Source: Anaeromyxobacter sp. Fw109-5
GTDB taxonomy: Bacteria > Myxococcota > Myxococcia > Myxococcales > Anaeromyxobacteraceae
Reading direction: 5' to 3'
DNA length: 64,000 bases
Assembly (NCBI RefSeq): GCF_000017505.1
Contig: NC_009675.1
Location: forward strand, 4,530,501-4,594,500
In this document: positions 47,217-56,304 of the stretch, in pieces
Layout of the letters: each line of letters starts with the position of its first letter
Position numbering within the stretch: position 1 is the stretch's first letter
Notes under the pieces: model-generated
The model's input: only the letters and a program-made list of their open reading frames with translations
The model's database searches: none
Told to the model about the DNA's origin: nothing
Translations under genes and position numbers: made by a program

Positions 47217-47758
47217 TCGGCGTGCGCAGCTCGCTCCTCGCCGCCGTCCTCCTCGCGGCCGCGTGCTCGCGGGGAACGGAGGACGCCTGCCCGGGCGAGC
47301 CGGTGGGCAGCTTCCTGCTCCAGGTGTCCGTGCCCGAGGGCGCGGAGCCGTCCGCCTGCGCCGCCGAGCCGCCGCCGTCGGATCCGCCCACGCGCGTCGT
47401 GGCGACCTTCGCGGCGCGGCTCCACGCCGAGCCGTCCCCGGCGGGGAGCTCCCCGGCGGCGCTCTGCCCGGGCGGGCGCGCCGCCACCTACTTCGGCGCG
47501 CGCGCGCCGGACGGGATTTACACGCTCGAGGCGAGCTCCGGCCTCGCGGTCCTCGAGCGCTGCGGCTCGAACTGCTCGGCCTCGGCGACCCAGCGCCTCA
47601 CCGGCTCCGTCGCGGGCGAGGGCGCCTCCGCGACGTTCACGGGCACGCTCGAGGAGCGCTTCGACTACCTCGCCGGCGACTGCGGCGCCTGCGTCCTCCC
47701 CTGCGCCGCGGCCTACGCCGTCACCTCGACCGTTCCGGCGGACGCCGCCTCGCCTTAA
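47213..47758 (+). CDS. Cys-rich lipoprotein
   Basis: It has 181 residues with lipobox VLLAAACSRG. The mature part contains many cysteines (CPGEP, SACAAEP, ERCGSNCSAS, GDCGACVLPCA), suggesting disulfides in an outer-membrane or periplasmic lipoprotein. Its start overlaps the TPR stop by four bases, so it is coupled to that gene. It is followed by queC after 11 bp. The function is unknown. Confidence 0.78.
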   Translation: MIGVRSSLLAAVLLAAACSRGTEDACPGEPVGSFLLQVSVPEGAEPSACAAEPPPSDPPTRVVATFAARLHAEPSPAGSSPAALCPGGRAATYFGARAPDGIYTLEASSGLAVLERCGSNCSASATQRLTGSVAGEGASATFTGTLEERFDYLAGDCGACVLPCAAAYAVTSTVPADAASP

Positions 47759-47769
47759 GATCCGGCTGC

Positions 47770-48471
47770 ATGGCGAAACGCCCCACGAAGCGCGCGGTGG
47801 TCCTCCTCTCCGGGGGGCTCGACTCCACGACCTGCCTCGCCGTCGCGCGCCGCGACGGCTTCGAGGCGCACTGCCTCTCCGTCGACTACGGCCAGCGGCA
47901 CAAGGGCGAGCTCGCCCGGGCGAGGCGGCTCTCGCGGGCGCTCGGCGCGGCCGACCACCGGGTCGTGAAGGTGGACCTCTCGGCCTTCGGCGGCTCGGCG
48001 CTCACCGACCGCGCGATCGCCGTGCCGAAGGGGCGGAGCGGACGCCGGCGGGCGGCGGAGATCCCGGTCACCTACGTCCCCGCGCGCAACACCGTGCTGC
48101 TCGCCCTCGCGCTCGCCCACGCCGAGACCCTGGGGGCCGAGGACGTGTACGTGGGGGTGAACGCCATCGACTACTCGGGCTACCCGGACTGCCGGCCTGC
48201 GTTCCTGCGAGCGTTCGAGCGCCTGGCGACCGTGGCGACGAAGGCGGGCGTGGAGGGACGCCCGCTGCGAATCCACGCCCCGCTGCTCCGGCTCACCAAG
48301 GCGGGGATCGTGAGGCTCGGCACCTCGCTCGGAGTTCCCTATCGGGTGACCCTCTCGTGTTACGACCCGGTCCGGGGACGGGCCTGCGGCGCGTGCGACG
48401 CCTGCGTCCTGCGCCGGAAGGGGTTCGCCGAGGCGGGCATTCCCGACCCCACTCTCTACGTTCAGAAGTGA
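47770..48471 (+). CDS. queC: QueC, 7-cyano-7-deazaguanine (preQ0) synthase
   Basis: ATP-dependent enzyme that converts 7-carboxy-7-deazaguanine to preQ0 for queuosine. It has 233 residues with the PP-loop SGGLDSTTCLA, the VDYGQRHKGE and PARNTVLLALAL motifs, and a C-terminal zinc site formed by SCYDPVRGRACGACDACV. It is in the operon of the giant TPR protein, 11 bp after the lipoprotein. No queD, queE or queF is seen in this window. Confidence 0.95.
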   Translation: MAKRPTKRAVVLLSGGLDSTTCLAVARRDGFEAHCLSVDYGQRHKGELARARRLSRALGAADHRVVKVDLSAFGGSALTDRAIAVPKGRSGRRRAAEIPVTYVPARNTVLLALALAHAETLGAEDVYVGVNAIDYSGYPDCRPAFLRAFERLATVATKAGVEGRPLRIHAPLLRLTKAGIVRLGTSLGVPYRVTLSCYDPVRGRACGACDACVLRRKGFAEAGIPDPTLYVQK

Positions 48472-48482
48472 CAGGAGAACGA

Positions 48483-48764
48483 ATGCCGCAGATCACGAGG
48501 AAGTATCCCGGCAAGAGCGCGGGCGAGATCTACACGAAGGTCGACGAGGTGATGGAGCGGATCGCCCAGAAGCTCTCGCTCGACTACCAGAAGGACGGCG
48601 GGTCGAAGACGGGCAAGGTCTCGAAGATGGGCGTGTCGGGCGCTTACTCGGTGCGCGACGAGGAGGTCGTCGTCGACCTCAAGTTCCCGATGCTGATCCC
48701 GGGCTCGATGCGCCAGAAGGTGCAGGAAGACATCGAGAAGAAGCTCGACGGGCTCTTCCCGTAG
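48483..48764 (+). CDS. PHA-granule-associated-type small protein (PF09650-like)
   Basis: It has 93 residues. The pattern is a helix (GEIYTKVDEVMERIAQKLSLDYQKDGG), then strands (GKVSKMGVSGAYSVRDEEVVVDLKFP), then an amphipathic end (RQKVQEDIEKKLDGLFP). This fits the polyhydroxyalkanoic acid system family. It starts 11 bp after queC with an ACAGGAGA site, so it ends the operon. A direct link to queuosine or TPR function is not evident. Confidence 0.7.
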   Translation: MPQITRKYPGKSAGEIYTKVDEVMERIAQKLSLDYQKDGGSKTGKVSKMGVSGAYSVRDEEVVVDLKFPMLIPGSMRQKVQEDIEKKLDGLFP

Positions 48765-48854
48765 CGGCGGGTGCCTGGAAGGCTGCGGGCTGTCGACTGC
48801 GGGAGGCTCGCAAGGCGGTTGCCGAAGCCTGGAGCCTGAAGTCCGTAGCCCTTC

Positions 48855-49163
48855 CTACTCCAGCGGCACCACGATCGCGCCGGACCGCTCGTTCATCCGC
48901 TCCACCGCCGCGTAGATCGCCTGAAGGGGCGAGTCGCCCACGCCCGTCACGGCGCGCGGCGCCTCGCCACGACGGCGCTTGGCCGACGGTCCCGGGACGA
49001 TGCGGGCGCTCGCCCTGCCCTTCATGGCGTCCGGCCACAGCCGCACCTGCATCCCCGCCCGGTAGAGCGCCAGCATCACCCGGCCCATCTCGGCAGCGAC
49101 TCGTTCCTCGGCGTAGGTCATGGCGGGATCCGGGCGCGAGCGGTCCGTTCGACGGCGGGGCAT
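48855..49163 (-). CDS. Hypothetical protein, 102 residues
   Basis: Not recognised. The ATG at 49163 begins MPRRRTDRSRPDPAMTYAEE. The rest has amphipathic helices (EERVAAEMGRVMLALYRAG) and the segment RASARIVPGPSAKRRRGEAP. It might be a small cytoplasmic nucleic-acid- or protein-binding factor because of its basic stretches. It is convergent with the PHA-type gene. Confidence 0.55.
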   Translation of the reverse strand: MPRRRTDRSRPDPAMTYAEERVAAEMGRVMLALYRAGMQVRLWPDAMKGRASARIVPGPSAKRRRGEAPRAVTGVGDSPLQAIYAAVERMNERSGAIVVPLE

Positions 49164-49319
49164 GCCGCGATCCTGCCGGAACGCATCGGGGTGGGCGCAT
49201 CCTAGCCGGGGCGGGTGACGTCGCCACTTTCCAGGCGACGGCGCCGAGGGAGCCGTCCCGTCCACCCCGGCGGCGCCGAGCTTGAAAGCGCGCGAGCGCG
49301 CCGCCACCTTGCCGATGGC

Positions 49320-49661
49320 ATGTACGCGCGCTGGGCGAGCTTCGCGGTGGGACTCTGGCTCATGCTCGCGCCTCTCGTGCTCGGATACGGCGCCGTCGGG
49401 CCGATCCTGCACGACGTGGCGATGGGCCTGCTGGTCTGCATCGCGACGCTCGCCGCGCTCGAGTGGCCGCGCGCGCGGTTCACGCTCACCGGTCCGGCCC
49501 TCTGGCTCATGGTCACGGCGAGGGACTCCGCGGATCGGGCCGCGGCGATGGCCGAGCTCTCGTCCGGCTTGCTCCTCGTCTTCCTCGCGCTCGTCCCGAG
49601 CGCCCGCCTCGTGCCCCGCCTCCCCCCGCCGCCCCAGGGTCGCGCCGACGCCCGCGCCTGA
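49320..49661 (+). CDS. SPW-repeat membrane protein
   Basis: It has 113 residues with two or three membrane helices. The first is WASFAVGLWLMLAPLVLGYG, which carries the SPW-repeat pattern (aromatic, then LAP and GY), and a related helix follows. Its function is unknown; such proteins are common in soil bacteria. The ATG at 49320 is 60 bp before the next helix pair and has a normal length. Confidence 0.78.
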   Translation: MYARWASFAVGLWLMLAPLVLGYGAVGPILHDVAMGLLVCIATLAALEWPRARFTLTGPALWLMVTARDSADRAAAMAELSSGLLLVFLALVPSARLVPRLPPPPQGRADARA

Positions 49662-49721
49662 GCAGCGAGGAGCCCCGGGCGGCCGAGCGGTCGGCGGCCG
49701 GAGTTGATACAACGGGCCGGC

Positions 49722-51584
49722 GTGCGCACGCCCCCGTCGCCGATCGAGGCCGCCCTCGCCGCGCTCGCGCCGCTCGCCCCCGGCGCGCAGCTCGCGGCGG
49801 CGCTCGCCCGGCTCGGCGGTGCGCCGGCGGGGCCGCTCGGCGGGTTCGGCGTCGCTGCGGACGGCGGCGACGTCCGGTCCGGGTCGCCGCTCCTCGACGA
49901 CGCGCTGCTCGAGGCGATCTGCGCGCGCGCGCTGGGCGGGGCGCGGGGAGCGGTATTCACGCCCGCGCCCGAGGCGCGCCTGCTCGCAGCGTTCGGGCTC
50001 GCCCACGCGGCGGCCCGGCGCGGCGGTCCGGCTCCGGCCGACGCGGTCGCGGCGCTGCTCGCCGGAGCGCCGTCCCCGCGGCTCGCGCGCGCCCTCGACG
50101 GCCTGGCGGTGCTGGACCCCGCCTGCGGGGGAGGAGCGCTGCTCTGCGCCGCGGAGCGCCTCGCGCGCGGAGTCGGCGCGCGCCTCGCCCTGGCCGGGCT
50201 GGACCTCTCGCCGCTGGCGGTGGAGGCGACGCGCGGCCGGCTCGCCCTGCTCGGCGCGCGCGCGGAGCTCTGCGCCCGCGACGCGCTCTCCTCGGAGCCG
50301 TGGCCGCAGGCCGGGCTCGTGCTCGCGAACCCGCCCTTCCTGCGCCACGAGGCGCTCCCCGCCCGCGAGAAGGCCCGCGCGGTGACGGCGAGCGGCCTGT
50401 CGCGGCAGGCGGATCTCTCCGCCCACTTCGCAGCGGTCGCGCTCCGCCGCGCGCCGGTCGTCGCGCTCGTCTGGCCGCGCGCGCTCGACACCTCGCGCTC
50501 CGCCGCGCCCCTCGTCGCGGACGCGCGCGCGCGCGGCGGGTTCGTGCTCCGCCTCCGCTCGCGCGCCGCGGGGAGCTTCGCCGCGTCCGTGGACACCCTG
50601 CTCGCCGTCTGGGCCGAGGGCGCCGGGGACGTCCGCCCCGCGGAGGCCGCGGTGCCGCTCGCCGCGCTGGCGCCGGCGGAGCTCGAGGCGCTCGCCCGCG
50701 GCAGCTCCTCGCCGCGCCTGCGCCTCGCCCCTCGCGCCGCCGCCGCGCCGGCGGTGGCGCTCGCGCTCGGCGACGTGTGCGAGGTCCGCTTCGGCACGAA
50801 GACCGGCTGCAACGCCTTCTTCCAGCTCCGGCCGCTCGGCGGCGGACGGTACGAGTCGGCGCTCCTGGGCGAGGTGGCGCTCGCCGCCACCGACGTGGTC
50901 CCGCTCCTCGCGTCGCTCAAGGAGGCGCGCGCGCCCGAGCGCGCCGAGCCGGCGCGGGTGCTGTTCCGCCCGGGTGAGCCGTCGCGTGCGGCGCGGGCCT
51001 ACGTCCGGCGCGGCGAGGAGGCGGGCGTGCACCGCCGGCCGACCTGCGCGGGACGGGCGCCGTGGTGGCGGCTCGCGCCAGGACGCGGCGCCGCGCCGGT
51101 GCTCTACCCGGCCAAGGTGAGCGCGCGCGCGTTCGCGTTCCTGAACGCAGAGGGGCTGTGGGAAGACAAGAAGTGGCACGCGCTCTTCCCGCGCGAGCTG
51201 CCGCCGTGGCAGGTGGCGCTGGTGCTGGGCGCGACGCCGGTGCGGCTCGCCATCGACGCGGCGGCGCGGCAGCTCACGGGCGCGCAGGCCATCGCCGACG
51301 TCGACTGCCGCGTGCTCGCCGCGGCCCCCTTCCCCTCGCCGGCCGCGCTCGCCGCGGCGGGGCGGGAGCTCGCGGAGCTGCGCGGCGCGCTCTCGGCGGA
51401 GACGGTCACCACGGACGTGCGGGCGATGCTCGCCCGCACCGCGCAGCGCGAGCTCGACGCCCTCGTCGGGCGCGCGCTCGGGCTCGAGCCGCGGGCGGTG
51501 GAGCGCGCGCGGCGCGAGCTGGTGGAGCGGGTGGAGGCCCGCCTGGCGCACGCGGAGGCGATCCGGCGCGTCATCGGGGAGTGA
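49722..51584 (+). CDS. N6-adenine DNA methyltransferase-like protein (orphan)
   Basis: It has 620 residues from the GTG at 49722; a TTG at 49704 is an alternative. The SAM-binding motif I is DPACGGGALL at residue 132, and the catalytic NPPF is at 203-206. The C-terminal half contains LGDVCEVRFGTKTG, a pattern of TaqI-like specificity domains. There is no restriction endonuclease gene nearby, so it may be an orphan regulatory methyltransferase or part of a system lying elsewhere. It converges on fur. Confidence 0.83.
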   Translation: MRTPPSPIEAALAALAPLAPGAQLAAALARLGGAPAGPLGGFGVAADGGDVRSGSPLLDDALLEAICARALGGARGAVFTPAPEARLLAAFGLAHAAARRGGPAPADAVAALLAGAPSPRLARALDGLAVLDPACGGGALLCAAERLARGVGARLALAGLDLSPLAVEATRGRLALLGARAELCARDALSSEPWPQAGLVLANPPFLRHEALPAREKARAVTASGLSRQADLSAHFAAVALRRAPVVALVWPRALDTSRSAAPLVADARARGGFVLRLRSRAAGSFAASVDTLLAVWAEGAGDVRPAEAAVPLAALAPAELEALARGSSSPRLRLAPRAAAAPAVALALGDVCEVRFGTKTGCNAFFQLRPLGGGRYESALLGEVALAATDVVPLLASLKEARAPERAEPARVLFRPGEPSRAARAYVRRGEEAGVHRRPTCAGRAPWWRLAPGRGAAPVLYPAKVSARAFAFLNAEGLWEDKKWHALFPRELPPWQVALVLGATPVRLAIDAAARQLTGAQAIADVDCRVLAAAPFPSPAALAAAGRELAELRGALSAETVTTDVRAMLARTAQRELDALVGRALGLEPRAVERARRELVERVEARLAHAEAIRRVIGE

Positions 51585-51596
51585 GGCGCTGGGAGC

Positions 51597-52145
51597 TCAG
51601 CCGCCGGCGGCCGGATCCGACGGCCCGGGAGGCGCGGGCGGCTCGGGAGCCGCGGGCTGGACGGCCTCGGCGGGCGCGGGCGCGTCGTCGCCCTTGGCGA
51701 GGCACTCCGGGCAGGTCCCGACCAGCTCGTGGTGGTGGCTCTCGAGCCGGAAGCCGTAGCGCGTCGCGACCTCGCGCTGGAGGATCTCGAACGCCTCGAA
51801 CTCGAACTCGACCACCTTCCCGCACCGGCCGCAGCGCAGGTGATCGTGGTGGTGGCGGCCGAAGGTGGTCTCGTAGCTGCGGGTCTCGCCGGCGAGGATG
51901 GCGGGCTCGAGGATGCCCGCCTCGGCGAGGAGCGGGAGCGTCCGGTAGACCGTCGCCTTGGAGCCGCGGATGCCGCGCTGCTTCAGATCGGCGATCAGCT
52001 CCTCGATCGGATAGTGGCCTTCGCGGGCCATCGCGGCCTCCACGATGGCGGCCCGCGCCTCGGTGAGCCGCAGGTCCTTGCTCTCGAGGAAGCGCGCGAA
52101 GCGGTCCAGCGCCTCCTGGACCTGTGCGCTCGTGGCGCCCTCCAT
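51597..52145 (-). CDS. fur: Fur family metal-dependent repressor
   Basis: It has 182 residues from the ATG at 52145. The winged HTH is LRLTEARAAIVEAAMAREGHYPIEELIADL followed by SKATVYRTLPLL. The dimerisation domain has the HHHDHLRCGRCGK metal site and two CxxC structural zinc pairs (C105/C108 and C145/C148). The Pro/Ala-rich tail is longer than in E. coli Fur. It could also be PerR- or Zur-like; the sequence does not decide. A strong promoter lies at 52169-52198. Confidence 0.88.
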   Translation of the reverse strand: MEGATSAQVQEALDRFARFLESKDLRLTEARAAIVEAAMAREGHYPIEELIADLKQRGIRGSKATVYRTLPLLAEAGILEPAILAGETRSYETTFGRHHHDHLRCGRCGKVVEFEFEAFEILQREVATRYGFRLESHHHELVGTCPECLAKGDDAPAPAEAVQPAAPEPPAPPGPSDPAAGG

Positions 52146-52168
52146 GCGACCCGGTCTCACGGCCGCGT

Positions 52169-52198
52169 ACGCTAGCGAGCGGCCGTCTACCCTGTCAA
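52169..52198 (-). promoter_or_regulatory. Promoter for fur
   Basis: Minus strand: TTGACA (52193-52198), 18 bp, TAGCGT (52169-52174). The -10 box ends 23 bp before the ATG at 52145, so the leader is about 17 bases. GCTAGC, overlapping the -10 box, is palindromic. Confidence 0.6.
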
Positions 52199-52300
52199 AC
52201 GCCCGCCCCGGAAATGTCCGGCCCCCTGCCGCGCGTTCTCCTCGCGCCCGCCGGGACGCACGCTGTCCACGCGGTCGCCCATCCGGTAAGAGAGAGCTCC

Positions 52301-54490
52301 GTGATCGCCACCGTCAGGGTCGCCGCCGCGACCCTCGCCGTCCTCCTCTCCGCTCCCTCTGCCGCAGAGCCGCCGACCCGGCGCGAGCTCGAGGCCGCGC
52401 TGCGCTCGATCGTCGAGGGCAGCGCGCTGTCCGGCGCGCGCGCCGGCGTCGTCGTCGCGGACGTCGCGTCCGGCGAGGTGCTCTACGCGCGGGACGCGGA
52501 CGTGCTCCTCAACCCGGCGTCCAACGTGAAGCTCGTCACCTCCGCGGCGGCCCTCGCGCGCCTCGGCCCGGGGTACCGCTTCTCCACCGAGCTGCTCGTG
52601 GACCCCGCGTCCGCGCGCGCCGCCTCGGTGCGCACGCTGTACGTGCGCGGTCGCGGCGATCCCACCCTCGTCACCGAGCGGCTGTGGGCCGTCTCGGGCG
52701 AGCTCGTCCACCAGGGCATCCGGCGCATCGGCGAGGTGGTCCTCGACGACGGCTTCTTCGACGGCGAGCGCATCGGCCCGGGCTACGACCAGGAGGAGGG
52801 CGACAGGTCCTACCTCGCTCCCACCGGCGCGCTCTCCCTCAACTGGAACACGGTGGCGGTGTACGTCGCCCCGGGCGATCGCCGCGGCCAGAAGGGCCGC
52901 GTCGAGCTCGAGCCCCAGAGCGCGTACTTCGAGGTCGTGAACCGGACCAGGACCGTCGGACCGCGGGGCCGGCGCCACGTGACGGTCGAGTCGTCGCTCG
53001 TGAACGGCAAGCAGCGCATCGTGGTCTCCGGCCCGGTGCCCGCGGGCAGCCGCGTGCAGGCCGTGTGGCGCAAGATCGACGATCCCCCCCGCTACCTCGG
53101 CCACACCCTCGCGAAGCTCCTCGAGCTGCGCGGCGTGAAGGTCACCGGCGCGATCCGCGTCGGCACCGTCCCTCCCGGCGCGAAGCTCGTGCACGTCGCC
53201 GAGTCGGAGACGCTCGCCGAGATCGTCCGCCGCCTGAACAAGAGCTCGAACAACTTCGTCGCCGAGCAGCTCCTCAAGACCCTCGGCGCCGAGGCGAAGG
53301 GCGCGCCCGGGTCCTGGTCGAAGGGCGTGGAGGCGGCGGGGGAGTTCCTCGCGAGCATCGGCGTCTCGCGCGGCGCGTACGTCATGAAGAACGGCTCGGG
53401 CCTGAACGACGCCAACCGCTTCAGCGCGCGGCAGCTCGTGACGCTGCTCCGCGCCATGTGGTCGCGCTTTCCGCTCCAGGCCGAGTACGTGACCTCGCTG
53501 CCGGTCGCCGGCCGGGACGGCACCACCCGCTGGCGCATGGACGGCACGGCCGCGGACGGGCACCTGCGCGCGAAGACCGGCACCCTCGACAACGTGACGA
53601 GCCTCTCCGGCTACGTCGAGACCGCCGGGAAGCGGACGCTGGCCTTCGCCATCCTCGTGAACGACTACCCCGGCCGGCACGCGGGCGTGGTGCGGGCGGT
53701 GGACGCGCTCGGCTCCGCGATCGCCGCGAGCGGCGGGACGCGCGAGGGGCTCGACGCCGCGGTCGCGCTCGCGAACGCGCCGGCGGCCACCGCGATCCCC
53801 GCCGCTGCGCCCGCCGAGCTCGCCGTCGCCGTGGGCACCTACTACGGCCTCGGGCGCGCGGGCGACCCGCGCAACGTCTCGTTCCTGCGCACCGCGCTCC
53901 GCGCCGAGACCGATCCCGCCCTCCGGCTGGCGGTGGCGGAGAGCGTCTACCTCTCCGACCCCGACGGCGAGACCGCGCGGCGGGCCTTCCTCGACGCGGT
54001 CACCGCCGATCCGCGGGCGCTCGGGCGGCTCTGGGCGGCGGTCGGCCAGGACGAGCCGGCGCCGGTGATCTCGTCGCTCGGCGACCTCGCGGCGGAGGGC
54101 GAGGGGGACGCCCTGGCGCGGCTCGTCGAGCTCGCCCCCGGATCGGGCGGCGACGAAAGGCTCGGCGCCGCGCTCGCGGAGACCATCGCCGCGGTGGCGG
54201 CGAGCGCGCCGGAGGAGCTCGTCGGCGCGCTCGGCGCCGCGCCCCCGCCGCTCCAGGACGCGGCCATCGCGGTGCTGGCGCGCGGGCTCGCGCGCGCCGA
54301 GGAAGGCGAGAAGCCGCTGCGCGAGGCGCTGAAGGCGCTCGGCGACAAGCCCGGCGACGCGGGAGCGTTCGCCCGGGCGCTCGCTCCACGGCTGGAGGCG
54401 GCGCTGCGCGCCGGCGACGCGGCCCGCGCCGCGCCCGCCCTCCTGCCCGCCTCCACGACCGCCCCGGCGCAGAGCCCGGCGCGGCGGTAG
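52301..54490 (+). CDS. dacB: D-alanyl-D-alanine carboxypeptidase/endopeptidase, S13 family (PBP4 type)
   Basis: Trims stem peptides and cross-links in peptidoglycan in the periplasm. It has 729 residues from the GTG at 52301, preceded by AGAGAG. The signal peptide is VRVAAATLAVLLSAPSAAE. The active-site motifs are S74-N-V-K77, S316-N-N318 and K425-T-G427, in the usual order. The C-terminal 190 residues after about 540 are an extra Ala-rich helical extension (ALRAETDPALRLAVAESVYL) absent from E. coli PBP4, possibly HEAT-like. Confidence 0.93.
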   Translation: MIATVRVAAATLAVLLSAPSAAEPPTRRELEAALRSIVEGSALSGARAGVVVADVASGEVLYARDADVLLNPASNVKLVTSAAALARLGPGYRFSTELLVDPASARAASVRTLYVRGRGDPTLVTERLWAVSGELVHQGIRRIGEVVLDDGFFDGERIGPGYDQEEGDRSYLAPTGALSLNWNTVAVYVAPGDRRGQKGRVELEPQSAYFEVVNRTRTVGPRGRRHVTVESSLVNGKQRIVVSGPVPAGSRVQAVWRKIDDPPRYLGHTLAKLLELRGVKVTGAIRVGTVPPGAKLVHVAESETLAEIVRRLNKSSNNFVAEQLLKTLGAEAKGAPGSWSKGVEAAGEFLASIGVSRGAYVMKNGSGLNDANRFSARQLVTLLRAMWSRFPLQAEYVTSLPVAGRDGTTRWRMDGTAADGHLRAKTGTLDNVTSLSGYVETAGKRTLAFAILVNDYPGRHAGVVRAVDALGSAIAASGGTREGLDAAVALANAPAATAIPAAAPAELAVAVGTYYGLGRAGDPRNVSFLRTALRAETDPALRLAVAESVYLSDPDGETARRAFLDAVTADPRALGRLWAAVGQDEPAPVISSLGDLAAEGEGDALARLVELAPGSGGDERLGAALAETIAAVAASAPEELVGALGAAPPPLQDAAIAVLARGLARAEEGEKPLREALKALGDKPGDAGAFARALAPRLEAALRAGDAARAAPALLPASTTAPAQSPARR

Positions 54491-54577
54491 ATCGGCCAGC
54501 CAGCGGGTGCTTTCGCCTCCCGCGCTGCGGCTCGGTGCGGGCCGTCAGAGCGCCCTGCTAAGGCTACCTGCACGGTG

Positions 54578-54599
54578 GGCCGCGCAACGGTGCGCGGCC
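54578..54599 (+). terminator. Hairpin upstream of ssb
   Basis: A perfect 9-bp stem GGCCGCGCA/TGCGCGGCC with a 4-base loop, 88 bp after the dacB stop. It may end dacB transcription or sit in the ssb leader; no T-run follows. Confidence 0.35.
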
Positions 54600-54682
54600 G
54601 CCGAGAACGCAAAGTCGCCGGCCACGCGCCGGCATGACGACGCCCGCGGCTCGGCCGCCGGCCACGCAAGGAGAGCGACGCC

Positions 54683-55153
54683 ATGGTGAACAGGGTCATC
54701 CTCGTCGGGAACCTCGGGAAGGATCCCGAGGTCCGGTACACGTCCGGCGGCCAGGCGGTCGCGAACCTTCGCATCGCCACCTCCCGCTCCTGGACCGACA
54801 AGCAGTCCGGGCAGAAGAAGGAAGAGACGGAGTGGCACGACGTCGAGGTCTGGGGAAAGCAGGCCGAGCAGTGCGGTGAGTACCTGGCGAAGGGCCGCCA
54901 GGTCTACGTCGAGGGCCGCCTCAAGACCGACAAGTGGCAGGACAAGCAGTCCGGCCAGGAGCGCTACAAGGTGAAGGTCGTCGCCGAGACGGTGCGCTTC
55001 CTCGGCGGCGGCGCCGGGCGAGGGGGCGGGATGGGCGGTGCGGGCGGCGGCCGCGGCGGTCACGGCGGCCCCGACGAGCCGACGCCTCCGGGCGGCTTCG
55101 AGGACGACGGCGGCCACGGCCACGGCGGCGGGCCGGACGACATCCCGTTCTAG
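54683..55153 (+). CDS. ssb: Single-stranded DNA-binding protein
   Basis: It has 156 residues with an OB-fold N-terminus ([57 protein letters not shown]). The Gly-rich linker ends in the acidic tip DDIPF that recruits replication partners. AAGGAG lies before the start. It is followed by a classical terminator at 55185-55220. Confidence 0.97.
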   Translation: MVNRVILVGNLGKDPEVRYTSGGQAVANLRIATSRSWTDKQSGQKKEETEWHDVEVWGKQAEQCGEYLAKGRQVYVEGRLKTDKWQDKQSGQERYKVKVVAETVRFLGGGAGRGGGMGGAGGGRGGHGGPDEPTPPGGFEDDGGHGHGGGPDDIPF

Positions 55154-55184
55154 GTCCTCTCCCCGGGAAGACCGGACGGGACGG

Positions 55185-55220
55185 CGGCGGAGACCCACGG
55201 TCTCCGCCGTTCCTCGTTTT
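55185..55220 (+). terminator. Rho-independent terminator after ssb
   Basis: An 11-bp stem centred on GGCGGAGACC/GGTCTCCGCC with loop CAC is followed by TTCCTCGTTTT. It is the clearest intrinsic terminator in the window. Confidence 0.8.
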
Positions 55221-55375
55221 GGTTCCGCGCCTCGGTCCCGACCTTCGGCGCGAGCCGGTCCTCCTCCACCCTTCTGGACCTGATCCACCACCCCTGTTCG
55301 GCGGCCGCCCGCGCCTCGAGCGAGAGCTGAAGGCGCTCGTGGAGCGGGCGGCGGCGGGCCGTGGGGCAGGCGCGC

Positions 55376-56062
55376 TCACCTGACCGCCACCGCCGCGAGG
55401 TGCGGCCGGATGGGCACGAACGCCGTGGGCATCGTGAACGCGCGCGCCTCGATGGAGGCGTACCCCGCCTCGCCCAGGAGCCTCCCCACGTCGCGCCGCG
55501 TGTCGCAGCCCTCGAAGAGCCGGCCCCAGGGCCGCTTCACCGATCGTTGAACGCGCGCCACGGCGCTCCCCTCGCGCGCCGCGACGTGCTCCACGCACCA
55601 GAACCGGCCGCCCTGACGGAGGACGCGGCGGACCTCGGCGAGCGCGCGGCCGGGATCGGCGACCGAGCAGAGGACGAGGCTCGAGATCACCGCGTCCACG
55701 CTGGCGTCTGGGAGCGGCAGCCGCTCCGCCACGGCCGTCCGGACGTCCACCGTCACCCCGTGACGGGCCGCGGCCGCTCGCAGGTGCCCGTGCATGTGGC
55801 GGTTGGGCTCGATGGCGATGACGTGCGTCCCGCGCGCGAGGTAGCGGAAGTTCGCCCCGGCTCCGGCGCCCAGCTCCACGATCGTGCGCGGCAGGCCCCC
55901 GAACAGCTCCCGCTTCAGCTCGCCGTAGCCGGCGTGGAGGTGCCGGTCCATGACGCGGAGGAACCAGGCGTTCAGCCGGCCGCGGACGGCGTGATCGACG
56001 GGCTCGAAGCCCTCGCGATCGAGCGTCGTCTCGAGCTCGTTCATCGTCTCGGCAGCTTGCAT
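55376..56062 (-). CDS. Class I SAM-dependent methyltransferase, 228 residues
   Basis: UbiE/type-11-like methyltransferase. Motif I is VELGAGAGANFRYLARG and the acidic residue of strand 2 is in VIAIEPNRHM. Further motifs VDAVISSLVLCSVADP and GGRFWCVEHVA are typical of the family. The ATG at 56062 has GAGGAGACGGAC before it. The substrate cannot be told; the position between ssb and another methyltransferase suggests a small-molecule or lipid substrate. Confidence 0.85.
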   Translation of the reverse strand: MQAAETMNELETTLDREGFEPVDHAVRGRLNAWFLRVMDRHLHAGYGELKRELFGGLPRTIVELGAGAGANFRYLARGTHVIAIEPNRHMHGHLRAAAARHGVTVDVRTAVAERLPLPDASVDAVISSLVLCSVADPGRALAEVRRVLRQGGRFWCVEHVAAREGSAVARVQRSVKRPWGRLFEGCDTRRDVGRLLGEAGYASIEARAFTMPTAFVPIRPHLAAVAVR

Positions 56063-56304
56063 GTCCGTCTCCTCGTGCGCCTCGCCGGGCGCGTCGTTCA
56101 CGAGGACGAAGCTACGGAATGGCTGCTCCGAGGTCCTGACCGAACCCTGATCTCGCGCAGGACGGCTCCGCTCGCCGACCACGTGACCGCGCGCGGTCCG
56201 CGAGGATTCGGTGGACGCGCGCGCGTCGCCCGCACACAAGAGCCCGGCGGGGCGGTCGCGCGCCGGCGGGCCGGCTGCCGGCCTCGCGAGGAGAGGAGCG
56301 GGTG

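Noticed and set aside
48765-48854. Degenerate CTGGAAGGCTGC/GCCTGGAGCCTGAAG text as a repeat family
   Set aside because: It occurs only once in the window, so a dispersed repeat cannot be supported.
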